NCBI RefSeq assembly: GCF_013368755.1
Contig: NC_049566.1
Span: 496,001 to 560,000 of the forward strand
Source of the DNA: Talaromyces rugulosus
Lineage: Eukaryota > Ascomycota > Eurotiomycetes > Eurotiales > Trichocomaceae
Direction of reading: 5' to 3'
DNA: 64,000 nt
Positions 1-11,750 of this stretch are shown here, piece after piece. Each line of letters starts with the position of its first letter. Position 1 is the first letter of the stretch. The translations under genes were made by a program, and so were the position numbers. The notes under the pieces were generated by a model that was not told the DNA's origin, did no database searches, and was given only the letters and a program-made list of their open reading frames with translations.

Positions 1-510
1 CTTGATTAGGTAAGGCGCGCCTTGCCAGGGCCGCCGGAGCGGTCGTTGAGGAAAGGAAGGCAGGAGCCAACCACCGCCAATCTGGCATCCGCCCTCCCTC
101 GCTAGGGCCGTCACTCGCTCACCTCTGGACTAATTCTCCCACCTCGCCGTCACTTCTCTAACCAGTCCACCACCACCACCACCACCACCGACGACGACGA
201 CAACTTTCTTCCTGACACCGAACTCTTCGCCAGCACGCCTGAGACGTGTTCCTCTCGCCAACAACCCCCCTTCTCATCCCGCTGCTCCGTCATGTCGCCC
301 TGTGTCCTTGCCCTCTAATCGCCGAAAGTGGCCATGATTCCGTCCTGCTGACAGGACCTTTGTGGCCAGTCTTCCTCGTGCCATCACCTGCAATCTTAGG
401 CACTGTGCACTCTTTTTAAAAATAAACCAAAAAAATCCCACGATTTCTCGCTTCATCCGCCTCAACCCTCACTACTTCCGCTCGTTTGCACCTAATACTT
501 CGGTTTCGAA
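1..510. other. upstream region of the Cdc4-type gene
   Basis: No gene is seen here. The stretch is pyrimidine-rich and holds a trinucleotide microsatellite (CCA units running into CGA units) at about 168-201. It probably contains the promoter and 5' leader of the gene that starts at 511. Open frames on the minus strand are short and unlike any family I know. Confidence 0.6.
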
Positions 511-3500
511 ATGGATACCCTAAACTCGCCGTCTCACATTCGAGACGCGTCGCCGACGCCTGATCCTGTCAGCCATGCTTCTCGACAGTCCTCCTCAAAG
601 AACTCTCGTAAACGAGATATTGAAGAAATGCAGGAGGTTACGGCAGGCCTCGTGCCGTCCAGCAGTCTCGGCCAGTTCTCCTTTGCTCCCGCCACCCGAA
701 CGACCGTCGTAACAACGACCACCACCACAACCACCAACTTTCCTCCTCTGGTTTTCAACCCACCTCGATCCGCTCGTCATCTTGATCCTAAACTATACCC
801 TCTTGCTGCTAATCCAACTCCTTCCGAACTAAGACGCTTCCAGTTCGAACTCGGCGGACAGTCTGTCATTTTTAATGAACCAGATGATACTACTGCTGCC
901 CTCGACGAGGTTAGTTTTCCCAGCCGGTTTCGCCTGCCATCGACTAACGAAAAATCCAGTTAAATGAACAACGAGATGCTTTGAAAGCATCAAAAGGCGT
1001 CCTCACTTCTGTTGCAGTCTACGATGGCCCCGATCAAAACGCCACCCCTTCCCAACCACCGACGCATCAGGTTTCTAAAGCGACTGGTTCGAGACGTCGG
1101 CCGGGCTCTCCCCTTGGTAAACGCGAATCTTCTCGTAAAAATCGATCTTTGGGAACAGCGCCAGAGCCCCGTGGCCCGAATATGCCGAGAAGGAGTCGTT
1201 TGGGACGAGTTGCCTCCGCCACTAGTTCATCGGCCCCTGGCTTGGCCACACCAGAAACAGAATCAAACCAATTCCGCCTCGATCACCATGCGGTACTGAG
1301 AAAGCGAATTCACGGCGGGAGGGCAGGCCACAAAGTCAACTCCGGCTCTTCCAACGACGATCAAGACTCCTTGCAATCCTCGAATCCTAGACCACCTTTG
1401 TTTACAAGAGCTCCCAGTGAAACACATGATAAGTCTGAGGAGGCCACCAGCGCCGTGGAGAACTCCCAAGACTCTCAACACGCTCTATCAGCACCCGGGG
1501 GACTTGACTCTGGAGAGGCCATGATAGAGGACAATGAGACAAGCCAATATCCGGAATCATCTGCTACTCAGCCGTACCGGACCGTGCCCGGCCTTGCTAA
1601 CCTGCCTGCTATCGATAGTGCTCTAAGCCAAGATATGTGTTTGCCTAGTCCAAGCCTATCGCCTGTTACCGCTATGAACACCCACAACCCCGATTCCTTT
1701 TTCGAATTTACTGAAGACCAGGGAACCGAAACCGACTCCAGCCTTGATAATCAGGTATCCAAATTGACACGCCTTACTTCCCGAAATGGCGCCACGAGTG
1801 TATCAGCGCCAGCAGACGTTTACAATGGTACTATACAACCACGCCCTCCGTCTCTAATGGAAATTCCGGCTACGTTGGATTTCTTTGAATCGATCCCAGA
1901 CGAGATGAAGACTTATATGATGTATCAGCTGCTGAGACGTTGTCCCAAGTCTACATTACAGTTCGTTGCCGACGTCGTGAATCCAGCCCTCAAGTGCGAT
2001 TTCCTGGCCTTGCTCCCTGCCGAACTGACACTCAACATTGTGCGATACCTCGACCTAAAGTCAATGTGCCGAGCGGCCCAGGTGTCGAAGAAATGGCGGC
2101 ATATCATCAACTCTGACGAAAGGTCATGGAAACAGCTGTTCGACAGTCATGGATTCAAGCTCCCACCGGGCGAACTACAACGCGCTATCAGAGAAGGCTG
2201 GGGCTGGCAGTTCCCCAATGGAAGCGATGACTGGGAGAAAGACCTCTCTAGTTCCGTGATGAAACTTGACTCGGATAACTTGCCGGTCGACCAGTCGAGT
2301 GCTTTTGCCGATACGGCGTCTGTAGGCTCCTCATCCTCGCGTCGACCAAAGAGGAAGGCTGCCGCCAACCGAACATCAAGTCGGAAACTAGCCAGGCGGA
2401 AGCTTACGTCATCGCATGAAGCAGCCCCCGCATCGTACGACTGGGCTGGGGAGGCCACCTCGCTTGAAGGCCCATATGCGGCTGCAAACGCTGCTGCTAT
2501 TGCTGTCCCATACCCAGAAGTTGGTATACCTTCGCTTCGCAGTGTGCATCTCTACAAGTCCCTCTACCAGCGCCATTCCACGATTCGTAAAAGCTGGATG
2601 CGTTCCGATCTGAATCCCAAGCACTTGGCTTTCCGTGCACATGACCGCCATGTAGTCACCTGCCTTCAGTTCGACACGGAGAAGATTCTCACCGGCAGTG
2701 ACGACACGAAGATCCATGTGTATGACACTAAATCCGGCGCGCTCAAGTCAATTCTTTCCGGTCACGAAGGCGGTGTGTGGGCTCTAGAGTATTATGGCAA
2801 CACGCTTGTGTCGGGGTCGACTGATCGGTCGGTCCGTGTTTGGGATATTGAAAAGGCTAAATGCACTCAAGTATTCCACGGCCACACGTCTACTGTTCGG
2901 TGCTTGCAAATACTACTTCCCACGGAAGTCAGTAAGAATGCCGACGGGTCGGCGGAGATGATGCCCAAAGAGCCTCTCATTATTACCGGTTCCCGCGACT
3001 CTAACCTCAGGGTGTGGAAACTTCCAAAGCCAACTGATCCTACCTATCTTGATGCGAGCCCACACGCAAACGATACTGATTGCCCATATTTCTTACGCAC
3101 GCTCTCTGGCCACCAGCATTCAGTACGCGCCATTGCGGCCCATGGAGATACTCTAGTCTCTGGAAGTTACGATTGCACCGTACGTGTCTGGAAAATTTCC
3201 ACCGGTGAAAGTGTGTTTAAGCTACAGGGCCATACGCTCAAGGTCTATAGCGTCGTCTTGGACGTGGAAAGGAACCGGTGCATCAGTGGATCCATGGACA
3301 ACATGGTCAAAATATGGTCCCTCGAGAATGGTACTTTGTTACACACTCTCGAAGGCCATTCGTCTCTCGTCGGTCTCCTTGACCTAAAGAGTGATCGGCT
3401 AGTTTCTGCAGCCGCAGATTCTACCCTCCGAATCTGGGACCCCGAAGATGGTCAGTGCAAGAGTACCTTGACTGCCCACACTGGCGCCATCACATGTTTC

Positions 3501-3851
3501 CAGCATGATGGCGAAAAGGTTATTTCTGGCTCTGATAGAACTTTGAAGATGTGGAATGTGCGCACTGGTGAGTGTATCAAAGACCTACTCAAGGATCTCA
3601 GTGGCGTTTGGCAAGTGAGATTCGACGATCGTAGATGCGTCGCTGCCGTACAGCGAGATGGTTTAACTTATATTGAGGTGAGTGTCATGCGTATTCGATT
3701 GTTTTCATATTCTGACTTTTCACAGGTCCTTGATTTTGGCGCTTATCGGGATGGTTTCCCCGACTACCGACTTGGTAAACGAATAGTCGTCGATCGGCAG
3801 GGCATTGAGGTTGCCGACGATGACGAAGATGATTACGACGCAACAGAATAA
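511..3851 (+). CDS. cdc4: F-box/WD40 protein, Cdc4-type SCF ubiquitin ligase receptor
   Basis: Likely substrate receptor of an SCF ubiquitin ligase that binds phosphorylated cell-cycle proteins in the nucleus. Exons are 511-909, 960-3677 and 3726-3851, giving 1079 aa. The first 380 residues are Ser/Pro-rich and low complexity. A helical segment (DFFESIPDEMKTYMMYQLL) just before the F-box matches the dimerisation D-domain of Cdc4/Pop1 proteins. The F-box lies near residues 478-525 (LPAELTLNIVRYLD), and a WD40 propeller runs from about 690 to 1040 with repeated GH...W D-type blades. Order and length fit Cdc4 better than Met30/SconB, which is shorter. Intron 1 has a clear branch site (CTAAC at 942-946). 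The last intron is only 48 nt and stop-free, so retention would add 16 residues in frame. The family call is firm; exact orthology is inferred. Confidence 0.87.
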
Positions 3852-5270
3852 CGACAATTGAGCTCTGGAGCTGGATCCAGTCCGCTTTCTAGAATCTCGT
3901 CGATACCGGACACCACGGTCGTGAATCAACCATTACGCGAGCAATTTTGTTGCTAGGATACCATGATACCCCAATTCTCATGACCGTTGAACTTTTCTTC
4001 TAGGTGCATTGCATGTTGCATAGCGTGGGTGGCGAGTTTTTCTTGTGGCATCTTGATATGAGGCAGGTGTTTGGTCTGGTCAAAATTTCGAAAAGGCTCT
4101 TCTTCCTCATCGAGCAATTCCCATTCATTATGAGCGATTTCTGATTTGTTTTTGCATTACTTCCCATGGATTATTCAACACCGGAGAAAGGATGGAGGTG
4201 CTATACATGGTTTATATTGATATTTCCCTTGCTATGTTTGTCCTTTTTTTTTATCAGCATGATTTATTTACCCATTGCATTGGCAGTATATTATCGGACA
4301 GTTTGATGCTTTTACTTATGGTTGTATTTTATTCATCATCAAAAGGTATATTACTGTTTGTTCGGTTCAGTGTTCAGTGAGATTCACAGTAGTTTGTAAT
4401 TGAAATATAACAAAGTAGCATTCTACAATTTTCAAGAGCATGCATGTATAGCAGCTGCCTAGTGCAAGCAGTTAGTTACCCGTTGACCAATTAGCAAACA
4501 TTCAAATCCCAACTTGTAAGATATAAAACAGAGATATCCTATGTGCACACTCTTTATTTGTGTTTATACATTTATTTCCTGAAATTTCCCATCGATTGTT
4601 TTAATCACAATAGCAAAGCAGTTTTTTATTTTGTGCAGGTAAAGAATCTGTCAAGTAGTGCCCTATTTATCCACCGGCCATGCCCTGTCATTGTTCAGTA
4701 AGATTTGTATTACCAAACAGATATATCCATGAAATGACGTATGAGGGTAAACAAACCATTCACCAAATGTACACGTGAGTGTGAGTGTGTATGTGTGTTT
4801 GGGTATGTCCCTTTTTTCTGCTTTTTGTCACCGGTTTCTTCCGCCTTCACATTCTGTCACCTGTGGCTCCTTCTTTGTCCATTTAAGACCTCCTTTCCTC
4901 ATGAGTGTGAGTGCCTGTTTGTCTTTCTCCTTTTTCACACTTCTTGCTAGTACTTGAGTTCCAAGATAGGAATCTTCTAGCAACGCTTTCTGTTTTCATA
5001 CACAGTAGGTATCACCGCTCCAGAGGCACCATCACACCACCACTGAAGGACTCGACAAGCTGGGTCTTGACCTTTTCCTTCTTCTTCTTCTTTTATCACT
5101 AGCTTCGCGACGACGCTACACTCGTGTTATTATTATTCTCCCTGATCTGACTTTTTTTTTTAATCCAGAGTTTTCTTGCAGATATCAAAAAGCTTCCCGC
5201 AGAGGCACATTCCAAAAGACAACCTTACACTCAGAAAATTTTCTGTTCCCTCTTCTCTTCTTCAGACAAG
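3852..5270. other. intergenic region
   Basis: About 1.4 kb of AT-rich sequence with no coding signal I can support. It has a GT-rich run near 4774-4806 and several poly-T tracts. The last 250 bases are pyrimidine-rich and probably serve as promoter and leader of the leucine-rich-repeat gene. A 5'-UTR intron ending at the TTCTTCAG just before the ATG at 5271 is possible. Confidence 0.5.
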
Positions 5271-7310
5271 ATGGTGAAGGTTAATGTGGCAAAGGTAAGT
5301 TGACACACTGTGCACCATCATCAGCATGGCTCAGAATATAAAAACTCACGTGTGACAGATGATCACCGGCCCCAAGGCTGGTCTGGCCATGAAAACCAAT
5401 CTAGTGAGTATCTTTTTTCGATGGAGAAGAGAAAAAAAAGCTGATGATTTGTGGTTAGAATACTCGACACCCTATGAGCGACACTTTCAGGTCCACCAAG
5501 CTCAGAGACACTTTGCTAGAAATCGACATGGCCGACAAGTGCCTAACGGATGAGGGCCTTTGTATGTTCACCGCTGACTTGAAAAGGCTACTTGAATTCA
5601 AGAACGATAAGTATCCTGATGGAATCGCCAAGTTGACGGGGCTCAATCTCCAGGGTAATAAGCTGACTGTCAGTTGTCTTCGGGAACTTGGCGAGCTGAT
5701 CCGGTTGAGTGCCCAAGACCTGAGGGAGTTGAATTTGTCCAACAACCAAATCACTATCAAGGACTACAACAGCAGGGTGGAGGCACAAGAATGGGAACTG
5801 TTTCTGACTTCCTTCAGCCAGTGTTGCGTGTTGAAAAAGGTGGATTTTAGCGACAACAGCATCGGTGATACAGGCATGGACATCTTTGCTCGTGTGTACA
5901 TCCAGAGTGAGTTGGACTTTGTGAATACATATACATCCAGCTCCGAAGACGAAGGGCGCGACGAGACTCCCATGTCAAGCGCCAGCGTGTCTGGGCCTTC
6001 TGATTCTCGACAAAGCTCGTCCCATCGTAGAAAGTCGTCTCTGGCCAAAGGTAAGCAGCTTATCCCACCGATAATGCATAACAATACTAACTTCTTTTTT
6101 TTTTTTTTTTGCAACAGACCCCAAATCGTACCCTCCTGACGACATCAACCATTGGTCCTGCACTCGTGGTTTGCAATCGGTTCCATACATCATCCTGGCC
6201 AACGTGGATATGAACGATGCAAGTGTCGTCCACCTGTCTGAAATCATCAAAATACGTCGCACTCCAGAGCAGCTCCTTGAGTACTTGCCTGAAGGTAAAT
6301 CACCCAGTCTGCCAGAAATCCCACAACACGCAAAAAAGGGTATTTATTGGGAGCAAAACAGTGAATTGAGTAAGCTGTCCCATCGTTTGATGAAAGCTGT
6401 AGCAGCAGTCTATCCCAAAAACACACTATACGATGACTTTGACGGATTGAACTTGGAGGAATATGACGACGATGAGGAACCTTCCAACGACCAAGTCGAG
6501 CGTCGCCAAGAACGCAAGAAGCTCGAAGACGAACTTCGCCGGCTGGAGAGCCAGCAGCGGAGCCAGGCATTGCTGTCTGGCGGCATTTCCGATTGTGCGC
6601 TGTGGAAATACTCCCTGGGGCTGTTGATGCTTTCTCGAGCAATTCTGTTGGATGACAAGAGGCGGCCCCCTTCTGCAGAAAAGGAGCTATCGACGGCGAA
6701 AAAAAACATTCGTCCAGTGCTAGCAGGTAATGAAATCGCACCGTCGCCACCACCACCACCCACCACCACGACAAAGTTTGGGTATGAGCCGACTGTTCAG
6801 AACAGGGTCACGCCGCCTGGAGTGCTGATCTCAAGCATGCGGTTTGACCCTGAGTCGTCCACGTTTGATTATATGTTTCCCTCGATGCATGCTCCATCTC
6901 CGAACCCAGTGCAGATCCCGACAATGCCAGACATTGGGGCAGTGCCATCAACCTACAACCACAATGGCAACAACTCAGCTGCCAAGCCGTCGTCTCGCCA
7001 ATCCAAGGGCAAAGGCACTACTAACCAGGCAACAGCGCTTCATCCAGACAGGAAGGCTCTCACGGACAAACAGTATCGCTCCGAGTACCGGTTTGGTTTA
7101 CCTTTGCATCTTTGGAGGAGGATAATAACCATGAGTTCGTCGAGATGGGATCGCTTCGTGCCAGCGGCCCACCAGCTGCGGATTTTGAATTATGCGGCGG
7201 ACTGGGATGCATTTGCCGCGGAACTTTCTGTCGACGGAGCGCCGGATAACCAACAGATTTCGCGGATTCTGCATAACATGAAGTGCTTTTCATATGTGTT
7301 GGCCGAGTAG
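5271..7310 (+). CDS. leucine-rich-repeat (RNI-like) protein
   Basis: Exons 5271-5294, 5359-5403, 5459-6050 and 6118-7310 join in phase to 617 aa. Residues about 40-165 hold ribonuclease-inhibitor-type leucine-rich repeats (LNLQGNKLT, LRELNLSNNQI, VDFSDNSIGDTG). Another repeat-like stretch follows the fourth exon junction (PYIILANVDMNDASVVHLSE). A charged helix near residues 330-350 (RRQERKKLEDELRRLESQ) and a Pro/Ser/Asn-rich linker precede a conserved-looking C-terminus. Such scaffolds usually bind proteins; I cannot name a partner. The start is chosen because the ATG opens a phase-consistent 8-codon first exon with a GTAAGT donor. A later methionine (5474) is a fallback. Intron 3 has a 16-nt poly-T tract before its acceptor. 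Confidence 0.72.
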
Positions 7311-7933
7311 TACAGATGAGAGAGAGGTTTGGGGGAGAAAGAGGGGTAAGACATCAAGACAGAGCCAAGAAGTAAGGGTTCAGCCAAGGTATGACATGTC
7401 AACTTGATGACTTGCTCTTGGTATCAATCACTTTCTAATTTCTACATCATGTTTACTATTCTTGTTTTCTTTTCTTTTCTTTTTTTCCCACACAACTTGA
7501 TAGCATGCCGCCTGCTGGTTTGCGGTGGTTCATAATTCGACCATGCGGTCTTTCAGCAAGCTTTTCTATATGGTAGAATGGAATGGAAACTTTTGTGTAA
7601 AACTAACTGCAACAAAAAAACACACAATTAATCTTTATCATCTATACAGAATCCAATAGAAAACCCCCAACCCACGGATGATTCATAGTGAGAGCGTGAC
7701 TGGCGCTGACAAGCAGCTCAGCTGCTATAGACAATCTGGTTAGTTAGGGTTACGGGTGGGGCCAACACGCCTCCCACTGGCCAAAACGGCAATTTTCCTC
7801 TTTTCTACTCTCTCGTCCCATCAACACGTTGTCAATATTGTCTTTTGGGCTGTATTTGATTGTTTATTCCATCTGGATATATCCTGTATCACACACTAAG
7901 TAAACCTTGCAAACTTTTGTCGCAGACAACACC
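7311..7933. other. intergenic region
   Basis: About 620 bases with no gene. It holds the 3' flank of the leucine-rich-repeat gene (T-rich, near 7460-7490) and the promoter of the dehydrogenase. Confidence 0.5.
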
Positions 7934-8888
7934 ATGTCGACCGAAACAGTTGTGCTCATCACCGGTGCTAACAGGGGCAAGTCCACTCTTCCTCTATTGT
8001 TCAGTTTCTCTATAGAGAGAGACGCAGAATTCAACTAACGCGATAGTCGAAAAAGGTCTGGGCCTTGGCCTCGCAAATGTCTACCTTCAGCAGCCAAACA
8101 CCAAGGTCATCCTGACTACTCGCACGTCGCCCTCGGAGCTGTGCAGCGCCCTGCCCTCCTCGTTTGCCGGCACGCTTCAAGGCATATACAAACTCGACAG
8201 CAGCTCGACCGCAGACGCGATCGCGCTGCGCGAGGCGCTGCTTGCCGAGAAGCTGGCCAAGATCGATATCGTGATTGCCAACGCCGGGTATGGCGATCCG
8301 TTTACAACGGTGCTGGACGCGCCCATTGACGCCCTCGACACGCTTTACCAGGTCAACGCGCTGGGCCCCGTGCGTTTGTACCAGCAGCTGTGGCCGGACT
8401 TTTTGAGTAAGTCGGATCAGTCGCCCAAGTTTTTGCTGATTAGTTCTGCCCTGGCGTCTATCCAGCTCCTGGACCATACTCCGTGTGCCGGGTATGCCGC
8501 GGCAAAGGCAGCGGGGAACCTTTTTATCAAGAAGATGCACTTGGAGAATGAGAGATTGGTGACTGTGGCATTGCATCCGGGGTGAGTTTTGTCTGTATTC
8601 TTTTTTCTCTCTATTCCTTTCTCTTTTCTTTTTTTTTAAAAAAAAAGCTAATTCTATCCAGATGGGTCCAAACTGCAAATGGACAGGCATACGCGGATGC
8701 AATCGGAATGGCAGGGCCGCCTCTGACCACCGACGAGTCGGTGAATGCGATTGTCAAAACCGTAAGTTTTGAAGTTGACAGGAGGGGGAAAAATCTTGCT
8801 AACTGTGATGTAGGTTGCCGAAGCTGAGAAAACCACCACGTCCGGGAAGTTTATCGACGTTATGCGCGGCGCGGAGCTTCCATGGTAG
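7934..8888 (+). CDS. short-chain dehydrogenase/reductase (SDR)
   Basis: NAD(P)-dependent oxidoreductase of the classical SDR type, cytosolic, substrate unknown. Exons 7934-7976, 8056-8581, 8662-8761 and 8814-8888 give 247 aa, a normal SDR length. The cofactor motif TGANRGLG falls at residues 10-17, NAG at about 88-90, the catalytic Ser in LISSALAS, and the catalytic YAAAK at about 161-165, followed by HPGWVQT. Intron 1 starts with GC rather than GT (AGGG|GCAAGT) and cuts the glycine motif. I place its acceptor at 8055 because that restores TGxxxGxG exactly. An acceptor 9 nt earlier (8046) would insert VEK in frame. Closest in style to the sniffer/C-factor-like group of small fungal SDRs. The gene stands alone, with no cluster partners. 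Confidence 0.82.
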
Positions 8889-11750
8889 AGGAAATGCTAG
8901 GTCTTAGCATACTATGACTGGTTGAATAAAAAACAACCAGTCAGTGGTCAATCATATCTTGAACTTTTTGTCGCTCGTTATTGTCATTTCCGATCACCAC
9001 ATATTACCGATTTTGGCTTGCAAAGGAAACGGGCTTGCTCATCGAGTTGCTCATCGAGTATGGGTATTATTCAACGGTTGGAATTTGAAAGATATTTGAA
9101 TATACTTGAATTCATTTTGCAATGGTGTATGCCTCATATCTCGCTGGGGTAGAACAAAGTCACTTCAATAATTTTAACAGCTGAAGTTGACCTCAAAAAG
9201 AGGAAGATGTAAACAGGGCTCTAGCTACACTTGTACAGTGTATAAGAGCTCACCGCGAATACATGTGCACGTGCAAATTCCTAATCTGGGGATTATTTCA
9301 ACAAAAGGCAAAACCGTGTTTGTGTCGAAACTAGTATTTGCTAAAACGCAAGTGTAATAATAGTTTAGAATTCAATAGTAGCGCTTCGACCACAGATGGA
9401 AAAAAACTTGGACTAAATAATCTGACGTGCAATGATCGTTAGGCTAGTTTGATCCACCGGGGATTTTGAGTGACATTGACAGGACTTCCGTCTGAGGGGT
9501 AATAATTAATTAAGAGTGGGTGATGATAATGGCAGATCGTGTCAAAGCGGCGGACCAGATCACAGATCTCAGTCGGGCGAGTCTTCACAAATACTGACGA
9601 TGCACGATTCATTGACATCATTTAATTTAATATAATATTATGATTTGAATTAAAAGCAGGCTTGTAGAGTTCTGTCCGTGTGTGGTTGCACAATGCCAAA
9701 TTTTGGGTGTGCCACGAATCAGGGGCTGTTTATGCGTTATACCAGGAGGAAAACTGCATAAACAGTAACCATCTACAGCGGATTCGAGGACTGCTCAAGA
9801 AGTTGACATCATCTCGAGGACATTCTAATTCAAGAGAAAAAAAGAAAAGAAAAAATCGCTACAAATAGACAGTACTCTCTCCTGTCGCATCCCGTCAGGA
9901 ACCACAGTCCCGTTTCCCCGGAACCAGGCTGGCGGAATCGTCAGGGTTCTGACGATATTCAGTCTAAATAACGATCCAATAATCCAATAATCCACACAGA
10001 GTTCTCCATCATACGAGTCGTGAAAGCGTAAATTTGTCATAGGGATTATTACCGTTGGCCAATGGATCGGCATGCGCGAAAGCAATAGTAGTGTAACAGC
10101 AATGGGGCTGCCATCTTTGCTAGCTCAATGATCCGCCACTAAGCCTGCTAGCCCTGGACTATTTATCAATACTATTGATAGTGTACTCTTTTGCTGAGAA
10201 ATAAAATCCCGATTTTTTTTTTTTTTTGATGCTTTATTTCCAACAGTGTAAACGTCATTGACTGGAACCGAGTACGGGCCAGCTCCGGCGGGAACCGCGG
10301 TACAGCTCCCGATACGAAGAGATATGTTTGGTAACGAGATCAGTAGTGCATAATCTCCATGCTGTGGAACATATGTTAGCCGGCAGCAGTACACTGCATG
10401 CATCTGTGGCTGCTAGTCGGAACTATTGAGTGGCATATACGCTGGGCGAAACCATAAAACCCGATTCGGCGGCTTGACATGGGGTATTACAATTCCCGCA
10501 CTATTGGCAGACACAGCTTACAAGTGCATTGATCGGACCATTATTATTCAGATCGTGGACCTAGCTTCTAGAGTCTGGGCCCCCCGCGGGATGCGTTGGG
10601 TGTTATACCTCAACCAAGTGGCCCCGTTCCAGCTTATTGTTAGGTATAGTGGCTGATCCCGACTCAAGATATCGGCAAAAATCCCGAAGAATTTCAGGTC
10701 AAAAATCAAGCAAGAGATTATTGGAATTGCATGCTGTCTTATCTCAGTTGCAGGTGCCTGGCCGACCATGAAACAATTTGTCCTATTAATAACCATTGCT
10801 CCTAGGTGATTTCTTTATACGGAGTAACAAACAGGCAGAAACAAATAAGGCGGCCGCTCGCGTTTCAGATAGACCCACGGCTGTCTATAGTGTTTCAGTC
10901 CCTATCATAATAATAGATAGCGGATTGTTGCCAAGCTATAGGGGCAGTTGTCCACAGAGAGTATTTCGTATTCAGGCAACATTATTATCCGCATATGAGA
11001 GAGAAAGAAGAGAATATCCTGGAGAACAGATTACGTAGTTAACTGTCTGTCTCCGTACTGTCACGAGGTGGAGCAACTTAAAATCTCAGCCCAGGCCGAA
11101 AGCGGAAGGCGTTTCCCCACCCAGTGCAAGCAGTTCCATGGTCCACACCACAACCGCACCAATCGCGTGGCGGGCACCCGGTGGGGCTGGCTGGATTCGT
11201 CACGATCCCGGCGTGGCTTTGTCCCAATTTGCAACGCCACGAGGCACTAGGGTCGATCGGGGACTAGACTGGCGCCTGACACGGCACCCCGTTGGGTTAG
11301 CGGGGGCGGAGCATGCAGGTCCAGCTGGCCCGCGGTTCGTCCGTCAGTGCTCGTGCCCCACTGTGACCCACCGGGTCTCAGTACGGGCTCGTTCTGTACT
11401 GTCAATCGGAAGCTGCAGGGTGGGCCTTGCCGCTAACGAGATTGGGCCGCTCCTTTTCTTCTTCGCGTTTTCGCTGCTGCTTCTGCTTCTCCTCACTTTA
11501 TTATCATCTCTTCTCTCCCCCCTCTTTCGTCTTTCCCCAGTCATTATATCAATATGCGTCGCAATTAACACTCAATCTCTCCTCTTCATTCCTTCAACTC
11601 CTCCCACCGTCTGCTCTCTCCTTTTTTTCCCCGCTCCTTCCCGCTTGTAGTGTCCAACTACAGACCGATTGTGTTCTTTTCCCGCCATTGAACCGTTTAT
11701 TCGGATTCTTTATCAGAGATACAATTATATTCCATCATTTTACATACACA
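8889..11750. other. long intergenic region
   Basis: About 2.9 kb without a supportable gene. The first 2.1 kb is AT-rich, with short frames that show no conserved motif. From about 11090 the base composition turns GC- and then CT-rich, and 11450-11750 is a strongly pyrimidine-rich leader typical of a fungal promoter and 5' UTR. I found no terminal repeats, transposase motifs or tRNA-like folds. Confidence 0.5.

Noticed and set aside
6247..6774. 175-codon minus-strand frame opposite the leucine-rich-repeat gene
   Set aside because: Low-complexity antisense translation with no motif.
8031..8702. 223-codon minus-strand open frame opposite the dehydrogenase
   Set aside because: Antisense shadow that also crosses introns of the real gene.
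11138..11650. 170-codon frame before the polyQ protein gene
   Set aside because: Runs through the CT-rich leader; composition is that of translated UTR.
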